The notes under the pieces were generated by a model, which was not told the origin of the DNA, did no database searches, and saw only the letters and a program-made list of their open reading frames with translations. The position numbers were made by a program, and so were the translations under genes. A DNA stretch of 64,000 nt from Pomphorhynchus laevis (lineage: Eukaryota; Acanthocephala; Palaeacanthocephala; Echinorhynchida; Pomphorhynchidae), in NCBI GenBank assembly GCA_012934845.2, contig WNNJ02001146.1, forward strand, positions 62,001 to 126,000, in the 5' to 3' direction. Each line of letters starts with the position of its first letter. Position 1 is the stretch's first letter. Of the stretch, positions 29,600 to 39,964 are shown piece by piece.

Positions 29600-31200
29600 T
29601 ATCTTTGTTAGTAAATAAATTTATGATAGATTTTAGGAGAATTCAGTAAAGATAATTGTTTGTATATGACTTCATTAAAATGTTTTTGTAAATTAATTCT
29701 GTTAAAATAATTTTTTGCATTTAAGGTAGATTATTTGACAATTCAGTTAAAATACATTTTTTTAAGTGAATTCATCAATTTTTATTTAAGATAATTTTTG
29801 TTGAATTCATTCAAGATAATTTTTGAATTCATTTAATATAATTTTTTGAACGTTTATTCAAGTAAGATAATTTTTGTAAGTAACTTCATTATATATAATT
29901 TTTTGTAAGTGATTTCAGTTGTAATATAATTTTGTCAAGATAATTTCTTGAAGATAGATTTCTGGTGAATGCATTTAAGATAATTTGTTAAGTAAATTCA
30001 TTTTAGATAGATTTTCGGTGAATTCATTAAAGATGTTTTGAAAATGAATCACTTAAGATTGTTTTATTGTAAGTGAATTCATTTAGATTATTTATTGTAA
30101 GTGAATGCAGTTAGGATAATATTTTGTAAGTGAATTCAGGTAAGATAATTTTTGTAAGTAGATTTATTTAAGTTAATATTTTGTATGCGAATTCAATTAA
30201 TTAATTTTTTAAGTGAATTCAGTTAAGACACAAAAGTTAATCAGATCAAAATCTGAGTTAGTTATTATATATTGCCAAAGCTTTCGCCGTGTTACGGCTT
30301 CGTCAGTGGCTCATTGTATGTTATTTATCTCTCATTTTTTTTTAAAAGTTTTTATTTAAATGTATGTTATTTATCTCTCAATTTTTTAAGAAAAAGTTCT
30401 TTCACTTAAAAAAGTTTGAGAGATAAATGTCATACAATGAGCCACTGACGAAGCCGTAACGCGGCGAAAGCTTTGGAAATATACAACTCAGCCTTTGATC
30501 TGATTAACTTTTGAATCTTAACAACATGAAACTGAGAGATAAGTGGACATTTAATTTTATAAATTCATTTAAAATAATTTTTTCTAAGTGAATTCAGTTT
30601 GGATTGTTGCGTTGATAACATTCAAGAATTTTTTTGTAAATAAATTAAAGAAAAATAAATTTTATTAAAAATAAAATTTTAAATTTTATCAAAAATTTAA
30701 AGATAAATTTTTGTAAATTTAGTTGAGGTAAATATTTGTAAAATAATTTATTTAAGGTATATTTTGTAAGTGAATTCAATTAATATGGATTTTTGGTGAA
30801 TTCAGTAAAGATAATTATTGGTAACTTAATTCAGTGAAGATATTGTTTTTAAAAGAACTAGTTTAATTTTCTTTAACTGAATTCAGTTAAGATAATTTTT
30901 TAAGTGATCTTATTTATGATAATTTTTGTCAGTGAAGTCAGTTGAGATAATTTTTCGAGTGAATATATTTAAGATAGATTTTTGTTGAAATTAGTTTATA
31001 TCGATGGTTTATGTTTAAGTTCAGATAATTTGTTGTAAGTGAATTTATTTAAGATAATTTTTTGTAAGGGGAATTCACTTAAGATAATTGTTTGTAAGTG
31101 ATTTTAATTCAGATTATTTTTTATAATTTTTTGAATTTTATATGTGAATTCACTTTAGACAATTTATTGTAAGTGAATACATTCAAAATATCACAAAGTT
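29600..31200. repeat. Degenerate minisatellite, ~28-bp unit
   Basis: Variants of gtaagtgaattcagttaaga followed by taatttttt repeat throughout, many with point changes and indels. No open frame. A 283-bp foldback element interrupts it at 30231-30513. It continues to the GATAAAATC minisatellite from 31200. Confidence 0.75.
30231..30513. mobile_element. 283-bp foldback/MITE element
   Basis: The ends are inverted copies about 100 bp long. The left end begins caaaagttaatcagatcaaa and the right end finishes tttgatctgattaacttttg. The arms contain ccaaagctttcgccg and cggcgaaagctttgg with cttcgtcag/ctgacgaag. The short middle is T-rich. No transposase and no clear target duplication were seen. Confidence 0.75.
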
Positions 31201-31882
31201 TATCAGTTAAAATTGGTAAAATAAAATTGGTAAAATAAAATTGGTAAAATAAAATTGGTAAGAAATAATCGATAAAATAAAATCGAAAAAAATAAAATCG
31301 ATATAGGATAAAATAGATAAGATAAAATCGATAGGATAAAATCGATAGGGTAAAATTGATAGGATAAAATTAATAAGATAAAATTGATTAGATAAAATCG
31401 ATAAGATAAAATTAGTAAGATAAAATCGATAAGATAAAATCGATAGGGTAAAATTGATAGGATAAAATTAATAAGATAAAATTGATAAGATAAAATCGAT
31501 AGGATAAAATCGATAAGATAAAATTAGTAAGATAAAATCGATAAGATAAAATCGATAGGATAAAATCGATAAGATAAAATCGATAAGATAAAATCGATAA
31601 GATAAAATCGATAATTGATAAGACAAAATCGATAATTGGTCAGACAAAATCGATAAGATAGAACTGATAAGATAAAATCGATAAGATAAAATTGATAAGG
31701 TAAAATCGATAAGATAAAATCAATAAGATACAATTGATAAGATAAAATAAATAAGATAAAATCAAAAGATAAAATCGATAAGATAAAATCGATAAAATAA
31801 AATCGATAAAATAAAATCGATAAAATAAAATCGATAAAATAAAATTTATAAGATAAAATCGATTAGATCAAATCGATAAGAT
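31201..31882. repeat. GATAAAATC minisatellite, left part
   Basis: Tandem 9- to 14-bp units of gataaaatc/gataag type (for example gataagataaaatcgat) over about 680 bp. Open frames here are only translations of the repeat. Confidence 0.9.
31866..31882 (+). repeat. 17-bp target-site duplication, left copy
   Basis: gatcaaatcgataagat ends the left minisatellite and recurs exactly at 32803-32819 after the RTE insertion. Confidence 0.75.
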
Positions 31883-32802
31883 TGTTGTGTTGGTATGCGC
31901 TACGTCAGCATCAAGTCCCGGAACATCTAATCCGATGGGTGATGCTGCTCTACGAGAATACCGAAAGTCGGGTTCCATGCGCAGCTGGAATGTCACAGCC
32001 ATTTCAAATATCAGTGAGGGTCCATCAAGAAAGTGCTCTCTCACCGGCATTATTCAACACAGTTATGAACGCCATAACGCGTGATACCCAAAAGTCGATT
32101 CCATATACCATTCTTTACGCTGACGATGTCTGGCTGGCGGCGGACAACAAAAAGGACCTGGATGAATCAACTAATGTATGCAATAACCGACTCGCACAAT
32201 ACGGACTACGACTTAATCTAGACAACTCTCGACAAGCGGCGACGTGACTTATGAAGTCAATGCACGAATAAGCTCAGCGTGGACAAAATGGCGAGCGACG
32301 ACAGGTGTTTTATGTGACCGTCGCATCAAGGATCACCTGAAATCAAAGATCTACCGCTCAATCATTCGCCCTGTGGCTATGTACGGCACAGAGTGCTTGC
32401 CTATTACCAAGGCAGCGGAACGACGCTTTGCGGTCATGGAGACGAAAATGCCGCAGTGGATAAGCGGAATTACCCGGTATGACCACGTGAGAAATATGGA
32501 CATCCTCCGAAGATACGGCGTCGCCCCTATCGTAAATAAAATGCAAGGGGCCAGACTCCGGTGGTATGGCCACGTGTTGCGGAGTGAAAATTATTCCCTT
32601 GCAAAGACCGCCTTAAAGTATGAGATCATAGGCAAACACCCGAGAGGTCGACCCAAGCACCGATGGTTAGATGGCCTTCACACAGATCTCAAGGCAGCTG
32701 GACTTCACCCAGACCAAGCCGAAAATAGAGCGAAATGGAGGGCTAAATCTCACATAGCCGACCCTGCCTCAAAGCGAGACAAAGGCTGAAGAATAAGAAG
32801 AA
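31883..32802 (+). mobile_element. 5'-truncated RTE-type LINE inserted in the minisatellite
   Basis: 920 bp. It encodes the C-terminal half of an RTE RT: VPEHLIRWVMLLYENTESRV, SALSPALFNTVMNAITRD (motif B), YTILYADDVWLAADNKKDL (motif C), then, after a gap and frame change, RIKDHLKSKIYRSIIRPVAM and GARLRWYGHVLR, the RLRWxGHVxR tail typical of RTE. Motif B has lost its QG (now QES). About 30 codons after LRLN are missing. The 3' end is a GAA-rich run (gaataagaagaa), also typical. It is flanked by a 17-bp exact duplication. Confidence 0.85.
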
Positions 32803-32850
32803 GATCAAATCGATAAGATAAAATTGATTAGATACAATCGATAAATCTGG
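32803..32850. repeat. GATAAAATC minisatellite, right remnant
   Basis: The repeat resumes after the RTE copy with the duplicated gatcaaatcgataagat and continues for two or three units. Confidence 0.75.
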
Positions 32851-33479
32851 TGTAATATCATTTGTTTTTTCTTGTCAATAAATTGTTGTTGTTATTGTTG
32901 TTATTTGCTTTATAATTTAATGTGATTATTCTTCGGTGTTAAAAACTATTTTTATGATTAGCTAAAACAATATATAATTTTTATTACAATAATTGAAAGT
33001 AAAAAATAACAGGAAAATGTATTACAAAATAAAATTATAAATGAGCAAATTTTTTATTCAGAAAGGATAATTATTCATTGCTTATTTTAACAGTTAAAAT
33101 AAAGTGATTTGATACTTGAAGAAATTATGTGAATAATATATTATATTAAATTATATTATTTATTATTAATTATATTATTATATTATTTAATTATATTAAA
33201 TAATATAAAATTAGTAATTATTTATTCTTTAGAATTTAATTAATTAAATATTAATTCATTCGACATTTAATTTTATTTTCTTAATTTACGTTTTTATAAT
33301 TGTATAAAGTATTTGAGATAATTAATGAGATGATGCTGTAGTGATACAATATAAATTATTAAAAAGGTGAAAGAAGAGTTTAAATGCATATATTACTAAT
33401 AATTATAATAATATATTAAATGATAATATATTATATAATATATTACTATAATATGATATATTACTAAAAGTATAACCAC
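32851..33479. other. AT-rich intron, nothing recognised
   Basis: TTATATTAT and AATTAATTAAAT runs, plus a ttgttgttattgttgttat run near 32885. It ends at the donor of the first visible lectin exon. Confidence 0.45.
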
Positions 33480-33681
33480 CTGTATTTCATTAATGAAATT
33501 ATATCCATGCTAGCATAGCATCCAATTTGTTCAAACTTTTCATCATGCATCCGATTTGGGTTGCAATTCGGATTTATGTTTGACCACATTCGTGAATAAA
33601 GAACAGAAATATGTTCTCCGGGTTGGCAACCAATTTGGACATGATTCAATGCACAATCTGATAGTGAATATATTTGTGAAA
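33480..33681 (-). CDS. SUEL lectin gene, first visible exon (N-terminal half of lectin domain)
   Basis: 202-nt exon with acceptor ttttag just above 33681 and donor gt at 33479-33478. It begins with two bases that complete a split codon and ends with two bases (AG) of the next. It encodes SLSDCALNHVQIGCQPGEHI, then MWSN, a Cys-bearing stretch and IGCYASMDIISLMKYR. This matches the first half of a SUEL domain (C..I.C..G..I.V..A.YGR....C......CYA..SL). The classical YGR is replaced by YSRMW. No stop interrupts it, although it sits in AT-rich DNA with no transposon similarity, which is what an exon under selection should look like. Confidence 0.8.
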
Positions 33682-34485
33682 CTAAAATATTAGAAAAGTG
33701 TCCTATAAATGAAATTTACGCTAAATATATTTAATTGCAATCAATCGTTAATAATTAATATAAAACGGTTCAGTAAAATAATTTTACTTTAATGATGAAA
33801 AGAAAGAGCCAATAAATCATTTTTCTTATTACGATATTTCGGCTTACCGCCATCATCAGCACAATCTGTAACAGTCAAAGATGACAAAAATCATAAAACT
33901 ATTAAAAATAGTTATGATAAATTAATTTAGTTTACTTCAAATAAGGATAATTTCTCGTCGTTGTTAAGTTTCAAACATCGAAATTTTATGCATATTGGAT
34001 CAACAATAAGCAATTCTAATTTGCTTTTAGCATTAGCTATAACCCGGAAGTTACTTGATCTAATATTATAAAAAGTATTTTCAGAATGCTTTTAAATTTC
34101 AGAATAGCGCGTGAACGTTCGAATTTGAAAACTACATTTAATATCTGGAGGACTGGGATCATGTATTTGAGATAGGAAAATTATGTAATAGTGAAATTTT
34201 TAGTATAGGCAATGTCGACTTTAATATTAAAATACAGTTTTTGAATTTTGGTATACAAACCATTTGATTTCAGCAAACTATTTTAGCTGAATTTTATATT
34301 TTAAATTCAAATAAGCATTGCACTTATTTATATAATGTACAAAAAATATTGTCCCCTATCTATCAGTCAATAACAATATATTAGGATTTAACATTCTTAA
34401 TAATAACTACTTACATTGCAGATCAATTCAATCAGTTGCAGCTTAACAGCTTAAACACACAAGGAAGTTAATTGGAGGACGTAAG
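33682..34485. other. AT-rich region upstream of the first visible lectin exon
   Basis: On the minus strand, 33886-33859 reads CTGATGATGGCGGTAAGCCG followed by AAATATCG, a CTGATGA-hairpin-GAAA motif resembling a decayed hammerhead but with an extra base before helix II. No signal-peptide exon was recognised, although the missing 5' part of the lectin gene should lie somewhere above 33681. Confidence 0.4.
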
Positions 34486-35480
34486 AAAACAGCTACGATC
34501 GACACCAACTATCCTCAACAATAAGTACAGTGCTCGACACACAACTACAGCGTTTAGACAACAATCGCCTGCAACAACAATAAGTCTAAAGAAGACTTCC
34601 TATGTGGTTTTGTGCATATAAATTAATCCGCGACCTCTCAATAAGCACATATCAACACCCAACACGTCCACTCAAACAACCCCAACTATTCTAATGTCCT
34701 TTCTCCACCCACTGATTATGTCACCATATGCACTTCCCATACCATGTCATCTTCACTCCGCGACAATCCCGTCCCGTCCCGCTGTCTCGTTTCTCAATAA
34801 CCTACATCCCTTAATCAAAATCACCTTCACTAGCTTGAAACGATCTTTCAACTTATAACCTTTCTACACATCGCTTGCCACCATCTATATTATATTTATC
34901 CTCTATGTCTCCCGCAGTAAACCAACTCCCTCCAAATCCTCAACTGCCAGCTCTCCTATCGTGATCTCACCTACTTACGTCACTCGTTCTCCTTTACGGA
35001 AACGCTTTCCTTCTCGCGATCGTTGCAGCATCGTCACTAATATCACTCCTTACACCTCCTTATCACCACAAGCAGTCTTGACGACGATGTTCCCGCCTTC
35101 AAATGCATACTATCATCTCTTGTTCCTGCAGATAAACCATCCTTTTTCAACGACATCTTTCCTGTCGCATTCATCCGCATAAACAAATCGTCTCAATCTA
35201 ATCCTTCTCAGCCTCCTCTACTGAAAATTGTTTTCAAGCATAGCTCTCACACGTCCTCTGTCCTCTCCCAACGATTTAAACTCATATCATCTTCAACCAC
35301 TCGCATTTTCCCCGATAGCACCACTTCCGAAATCGGTCAACTCTCTTTTGCCTGCATCAAAAAACGTCGTCGCAAAAAAAACGGCGAAGCATCTCTCTCA
35401 ATCCGAAACATCGACGAAATTTTCAAGTTGTCCACACCCGCCCCAAAATCTCAGCTAACGCCTTACATACAAGGCGTTAT
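34486..35480 (+). mobile_element. 5'-region fragment of a LINE related to the 4.8-8.95 kb copy
   Basis: 34955-35070 encodes MISPTYVTRSPLRKRFPSRD.., TNITPYTSLSPQA, parallel to the ISPTHVSRPPLRKRF.. and TNITPSNSLSPQA segment of the longer LINE, and the surrounding DNA is also alike. 34490-34640 and 35150-35400 match 59505-59640 and 59755-59990, showing a subfamily with its own leader (ccgacaccaactat..) and a basic tail (IKKRRRKKNGEASLS). Several frameshifts. APE and RT are absent. Confidence 0.65.
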
Positions 35481-35940
35481 CTGAGAAGCTGTTTTGCGTG
35501 ATCAAAAAAATAAAAAATATAACAATTAAAAATAGTAATAAATTAGCATTAATTTATTTCATTAAATTGGTTTAAACTAATTTAATGTTATTTTATTAAA
35601 TTGAAAAGCCATTCCAGTAAATAAAAATTTTATTTATTCAAAATATTTCGACATAACAAATCTGTTAATTGCAAGCAGATAATTTTAGATAATTTTATCA
35701 TTTAGCATTTCAACTGTGTACCAACTGATATTTTTAACTGACATAGTTAAATTACCAACACAGGATCGAAGTGGTAAAATAAATTATTTCAATAAAAATA
35801 AATTGATTGTAGTAAAATAATAAAAATTAAATTCTTAACTTAGAATCAACTCGAATAAATGTTGATATCAAAAATCATAAAAATCAATAAATTGCAGGAA
35901 ACAATCAATCCATTGAATAAAAAGGGATTATAATAGTTCT
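35481..35940. other. AT-rich, nothing recognised
   Basis: AAATTAATTTATT-type sequence. No repeat copy or coding signature was seen. Confidence 0.4.
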
Positions 35941-35944
35941 GTTT

Positions 35945-36535
35945 CCTTGCATTCTCAAAGTTAGGTTATCCTACCAGATTCAATCCTATGGTATTGAGTA
36001 AACGCTTGAGTTTTATACAGTTGAAAACACCTTACTCCTTTATACAGTACTACTATATTTCATTGCACGAATGCCCTTGAGGTCTCTTAGTTTGCCCAAT
36101 GTGTGTGACATCACAACATTTGCACCAAATTCGATGTACAACACCCGGTTACATTGCACTCCGAGTTTTCAAATGAGCGCCGCAAGATTACTAGTTTAGA
36201 TAAAATAATGCCGTGTTTTCCATTACTTCTTTGTTTGCATTCGATCCTTGTATTCTTAAAGTTTGGTTCTCCTTCCAAAACACGTATTACCATATTCAAT
36301 CCTATGATATTGAGTAAACGCGTGAGTTTTGTACATTTGAAAACACGTTACTCCTATGCTACATTACAGGAATGCCCTGAGGTCTCTTAGTATGCCCAAT
36401 CTATGTGAATCACAACATTTGCACCAAATTTGATGTACAACACCCGGTTACATTTCACTCCGAGTTTTTAGATGAGCGCCGCAAGATTACTAGTTCAGAT
36501 AATATAATGCCGTGTTTTTACTATTACTTATTTGT
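35945..36535. repeat. Two-unit direct repeat, ~299-bp period
   Basis: The landmark caacacccggttacat occurs near 36140 and 36439; ttgcaccaaatt.gatgtac, gatgagcgccgcaagattac and taatgccgtgttttt likewise recur at the same spacing. Units are about 88-90% alike. The open frames over them are not conserved between units, so no gene is called. The family is unknown. Confidence 0.75.
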
Positions 36536-36590
36536 AAATCGTGGACTAACTGTTAGTTTTTAAATAGTTGATAATGATCTATTATTGATA

Positions 36591-36802
36591 AATAATTATT
36601 ATAGCTGGATCAAAGAAAAGAAAAAATTATTTTTGATATTTCGCTAACTTCTGTAAACGAATAACTTCTGTTAGCATAACTTTTGAAGCATCTATAACTT
36701 CTGTTAATAACTTCTGTTAGCATCTTCTGAAGATGCTAACAGAAGTTAGCGAAATATCAAAAATAATTTCTTCTTTCATTTGATCCAGCTCTAATAATTA
36801 TT
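36591..36802. mobile_element. 212-bp foldback/MITE element
   Basis: Arms of about 60 bp: the left has agctggatcaaagaa and gatatttcgctaacttctgt, the right acagaagttagcgaaatatc and tttgatccagct, ending in inverted aataattatt. The loop repeats ataacttctgttagca. Related in style to the element at 43.67 kb (ggaacaaagaa). Confidence 0.75.
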
Positions 36803-36879
36803 TACTAACTGTTAAATTGATTTGTTGTTGATAATTTTGCATTGAGTATGCTTGATAAGTGAAAACTAATTTCATTTAA

Positions 36880-37420
36880 AAGGGATTTATTTTTACGTGG
36901 CAAATGCGTGCTGACGCACGCCTACTTGACCACAACAAAAATCTAAGTCATGTGCCAAGGAGGTGGGAACGAAGGAGGTATTTAAATGTTATAAAGAAGG
37001 GAGCGTGGCGAACGTCGAGAGGTAGCTGATTCCAGGCAAGGAGGCTGCGATGAGGTAGGATCGGAGACCGTAGTTGTTGTAGTAATTGGAAACGTGGAGT
37101 GAGAGGGAATGACGGAAACGCAGCGATAGAGATGTGGAGCGAGTGTATTCTAAGAAAGAAAGGTTGATGAACGATGGTGATCCGACAGCGTTTAGACGAG
37201 AATTGACGAGAAGGCGAAGTTGGATGCGGATGTGAATCGTGAGCCAGGCGAGTTGTTCAAGATGTGTGGTCCAAGCGACGGATACATCCGAGCACTCGAA
37301 CGACGGATTTGATGATTCGTTGTTGGGATAAGATGGTGGATTTTAGAGAATTGGCGAAAAGGCTGATGCAGTAATCGAAAAGGGGGCGACGATATTTGCT
37401 TTACTACCGGCTTGTTTAAT
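36880..37420 (-). mobile_element. 3'-end fragment of the CR1/L2-group LINE
   Basis: The reverse complement of 36890-36945 matches the tail at 8880-8935 (ttgttgtggtca, cgtgcgtcagcacgcatt, tgccacgt). The following minus-strand sequence matches the RT C-terminus (FGLRSYLIAASLAWNQLPLD-like, with stops and frameshifts). It is 5'-truncated near 37420. Confidence 0.75.
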
Positions 37421-37636
37421 CCCCCAAGTCGGAAATCCAACAATTTGCTATCCTTTTTATAATTGTATATAAGGATATGTTAGTACAAATTCGCCTAGAT
37501 CATGGTAGTAGAGTTGTTTCGACATTAATTATATACTTAAACAATGTATGACTGAACCAAAGTAGAGGGATCCAAATAATATTTGGCCTATACATATTAG
37601 TGTTATAATTTTCGATAAGTGTGCGATCAATACATG
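37421..37636. other. Spacer between two LINE fragments
   Basis: No recognised feature. 37450-37636 is of mixed composition and may be target DNA or decayed LINE tail. Confidence 0.35.
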
Positions 37637-38814
37637 TATGAAACAGATACATTGATACGAGTCATCAAATTCAACTTGCCACTGTATATTATTACAACAC
37701 AAGGCTTTGGACGCAAGGGCTGTTTTGTCTGCTCATTACTAACTGAACGACAGTAAAGTGTACATGACAAAGGAAAAAGTAAAATAAAAGCGGTCAGATT
37801 TTTGAGTATAACGCTGCATTGATTATGACGAGCAATCCAATTTCGGACTGGTTTTTGGAACTCCTTGAAGGTATTTGTGCATACCAACTTTTCAGATAAC
37901 ATGTTCCACAATTTCATAGCTCGATGTGACATTCTATGCACATTCGGGCATTTACTATGATTTTGGGTTATAAGACAACAACCATGACCACGCTGACAAC
38001 TGCGTCTATTAAGAAGTACACATTCATTAGGGAACAGATCCATCATAATACTTGACAATCTTATACATCGCAATCAAGTCCAGATATAGTATGGAGGTCG
38101 AGTAAAACACATACCCAACTTTACGATATTCTCTGCGTACGACATGCGAGCTAGTGTGGATCATAACTTAGATCCACGTCTAAAAATGTAATCAAGAGAT
38201 TCAATTTTAATTTGAGTTCACGGAAAAGCGGCCTGAATGCCATATTCTATATGATGCCTTATTAAAGCATTGAATAACGTTTTGAAGCACTCAACATTCA
38301 GCGAACAAACCAATTTTTCATCATATAAGGGCATCTGCTTTTAGCGCATATACTATTTATTCATGTGTATTCAACGACGATTTAACAACGCTACCTTGAT
38401 CAAGTGTGAAATATAATGAGTTAACTAAGCAGGATCCTAACACATAACTAGAGCGCACTAAATCCTTGCCAAATCGTAAGTGACCATAGTTATCAAGATT
38501 TAGACAAATACCAGGGAGATTATTCCATTCGTAAATTTCATTTAAGTCTAACTGAAATGTAAATACGTCTAATTCTGATTCAACTTTTGTTTAAATCTTA
38601 CGATCGTCAGCAAAAGCTAGGTGACTACAGCGCAGCTGAGCCAATAATATGTTTAACCAAATATTGAATAGTAGAGGCTCAAGAACAGAACCTTAAAAGC
38701 ACACCAGATTTGAAGTCACGAGATAAAGACAATATCAATCTCACGCGGGCAAAATATGATCGATGCGATAAAATTGATTGATTTTGTAATATGATTTATG
38801 CAATTTGATTGATA

Positions 38815-39303
38815 TCATAATTTCTGAACAATTCTAAGAGGGCAATGATATATTCGATCAAAAGCCTTGTTGAAATCTAGGACGATACAATCCAAAGTCA
38901 TACCCTCAGAAACACTAGTGACCCACTCTTCTTTTGCACAAAAAAGATTGGATAAGCATGTTAAACATTTTGTGAAACAATGTTGATTTGGATTTATCAG
39001 CTTCGCTGGCTGTAAGTAACACATTGTATTTACAAATAACGTGGTCAAATAATTTGTTGAGCTTACGGGTCTGTAACTTTCAGGGATGCGAATGTTACCT
39101 TTCTTAAATACTGGAACAACATCAATGCATTTCCAATCTAGTGGGAGTTGACAAGTCTCAAGTGACGGTTGAAACAACTTTGCCAATGGATGAGCTTGAA
39201 GGTGACGCAAAGTATGAACTATCAAAGGGTGAATGTAAAGAAATTTTAAGTTGTCTGGTCCTGAAGACGAATGATTCGATAATCTGGATAGCTCATCATA
39301 CAC
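38815..39303 (-). pseudogene. RT palm fragment of the CR1-like LINE
   Basis: 162 codons: MYDELSRLSNHSSSGPDNLK, FQPSLETCQLPLDWKCIDVV, PVFKKGNIRIPESYRPVSST, QHCFTKCLTCLSNL, EGMTLDCIVLDFNKAFDRI. The metal-binding Asp of motif A is kept. The block before PESYRPVS is duplicated at 39461-39754. Confidence 0.78.
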
Positions 39304-39964
39304 CGAAGATGGTGATTACAATAGGCGTGTATGAAAATGTTCCGTTTATATAAGCAGTGATGTTTCCTGAATTATGACAATAATCATTTTCCAGACTGAA
39401 ACGTAGCAGCAAAAACTTCTGCAATTTTTGCGCTAGAGTCTATAATTTTATCTCAAGGCTTTAGCGTAGATTTAAGCGGTTTAAGACATTTACTTCTGTG
39501 GACATATGACTAAACATATGACTGTAACTTTCAGGGATGCGAATGTTACCTTTCTTAAATACTGGAACAACATCAATGCATTTCCAATCTAGTGGGAGTT
39601 GACAAGTCTCAAGTGACGGTTGAAACAAGTTTGCCAATGGATGAGCTTGAAGGTGACGCAAAGTATGAACTATCAAAGGGTGAATGTAAAGAAATTTTAA
39701 GTTGTCTGGTCCTGAAGACGAATGATTCGATAATCTGGATAGCTCATCATACACCGAAGATGGTGATTACAATAGGCGTGTATGAAAATGTTCCGTTTAT
39801 ATAAGCAGTGATGTTTCCTGAATTATGACAATAATCATTTTCCAGACTGAAACGTAGCAGCAAAAACTTCTGCAATCTTTGCGCTAGAGTCTATAATTTT
39901 ATCTCAAGGCTTTAGCGTAGATTTAAGCGGTTTAAGACATTTACTTCTGTGGACATATGACTAA
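39071..39964. repeat. 451-bp tandem duplication within the CR1-like LINE
   Basis: 39071-39513 and 39522-39964 are almost identical (I saw only a few differences, such as caactttgcc/caagtttgcc and caatttttgc/caatctttgc). Both open with ctgtaactttcagggatgcg and close with gacatatgactaaa. The duplication happened after the LINE inserted, and recently. Confidence 0.92.

Larger units (their letters stand above)
1092..33681 (-). other. Host gene, 3' part: secreted SUEL-type lectin-like protein, four exons
   Basis: Four minus-strand coding blocks (33681-33480, 19305-19196, 13671-13561, 1285-1092) each have an AG acceptor, the first three a GT donor, and the last ends in TAA. The phases agree at every junction (phase 2, then 1, then 1), giving about 204 in-frame residues. 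Residues from the first two exons follow the SUEL/Gal_lectin pattern: Cys in IGCQPGEHISVL, IGCYASMDI, then RCNGRHSCYV and IKIIYQC. SUEL domains bind rhamnose or galactose and occur in secreted or cell-surface proteins. The first visible exon starts in phase 1, as shuffled extracellular modules often do. The remaining ~100 residues are Cys-rich and unrecognised. A 5' exon with start codon and signal peptide must lie above 33681 and was not found. Introns are 14.2, 5.5 and 12.3 kb and full of transposons. Exon joining is inferred, not observed. Confidence 0.78.

Noticed and set aside
30437-30470. CTGACGA, gccg/cggc hairpin, GAAA as a working hammerhead
   Set aside because: An extra A separates the core from helix II, and no helix I partner or UH site is visible.
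31524-31733. 69-codon frame rich in ILSYRFYLID
   Set aside because: A direct translation of the gataaaatc minisatellite.
34380-34450. Minus-strand ctgcaat/gtaagtag as donor of the missing signal-peptide exon
   Set aside because: It is a good donor, but the sequence before it has stops in the needed frame and does not end in phase 1.
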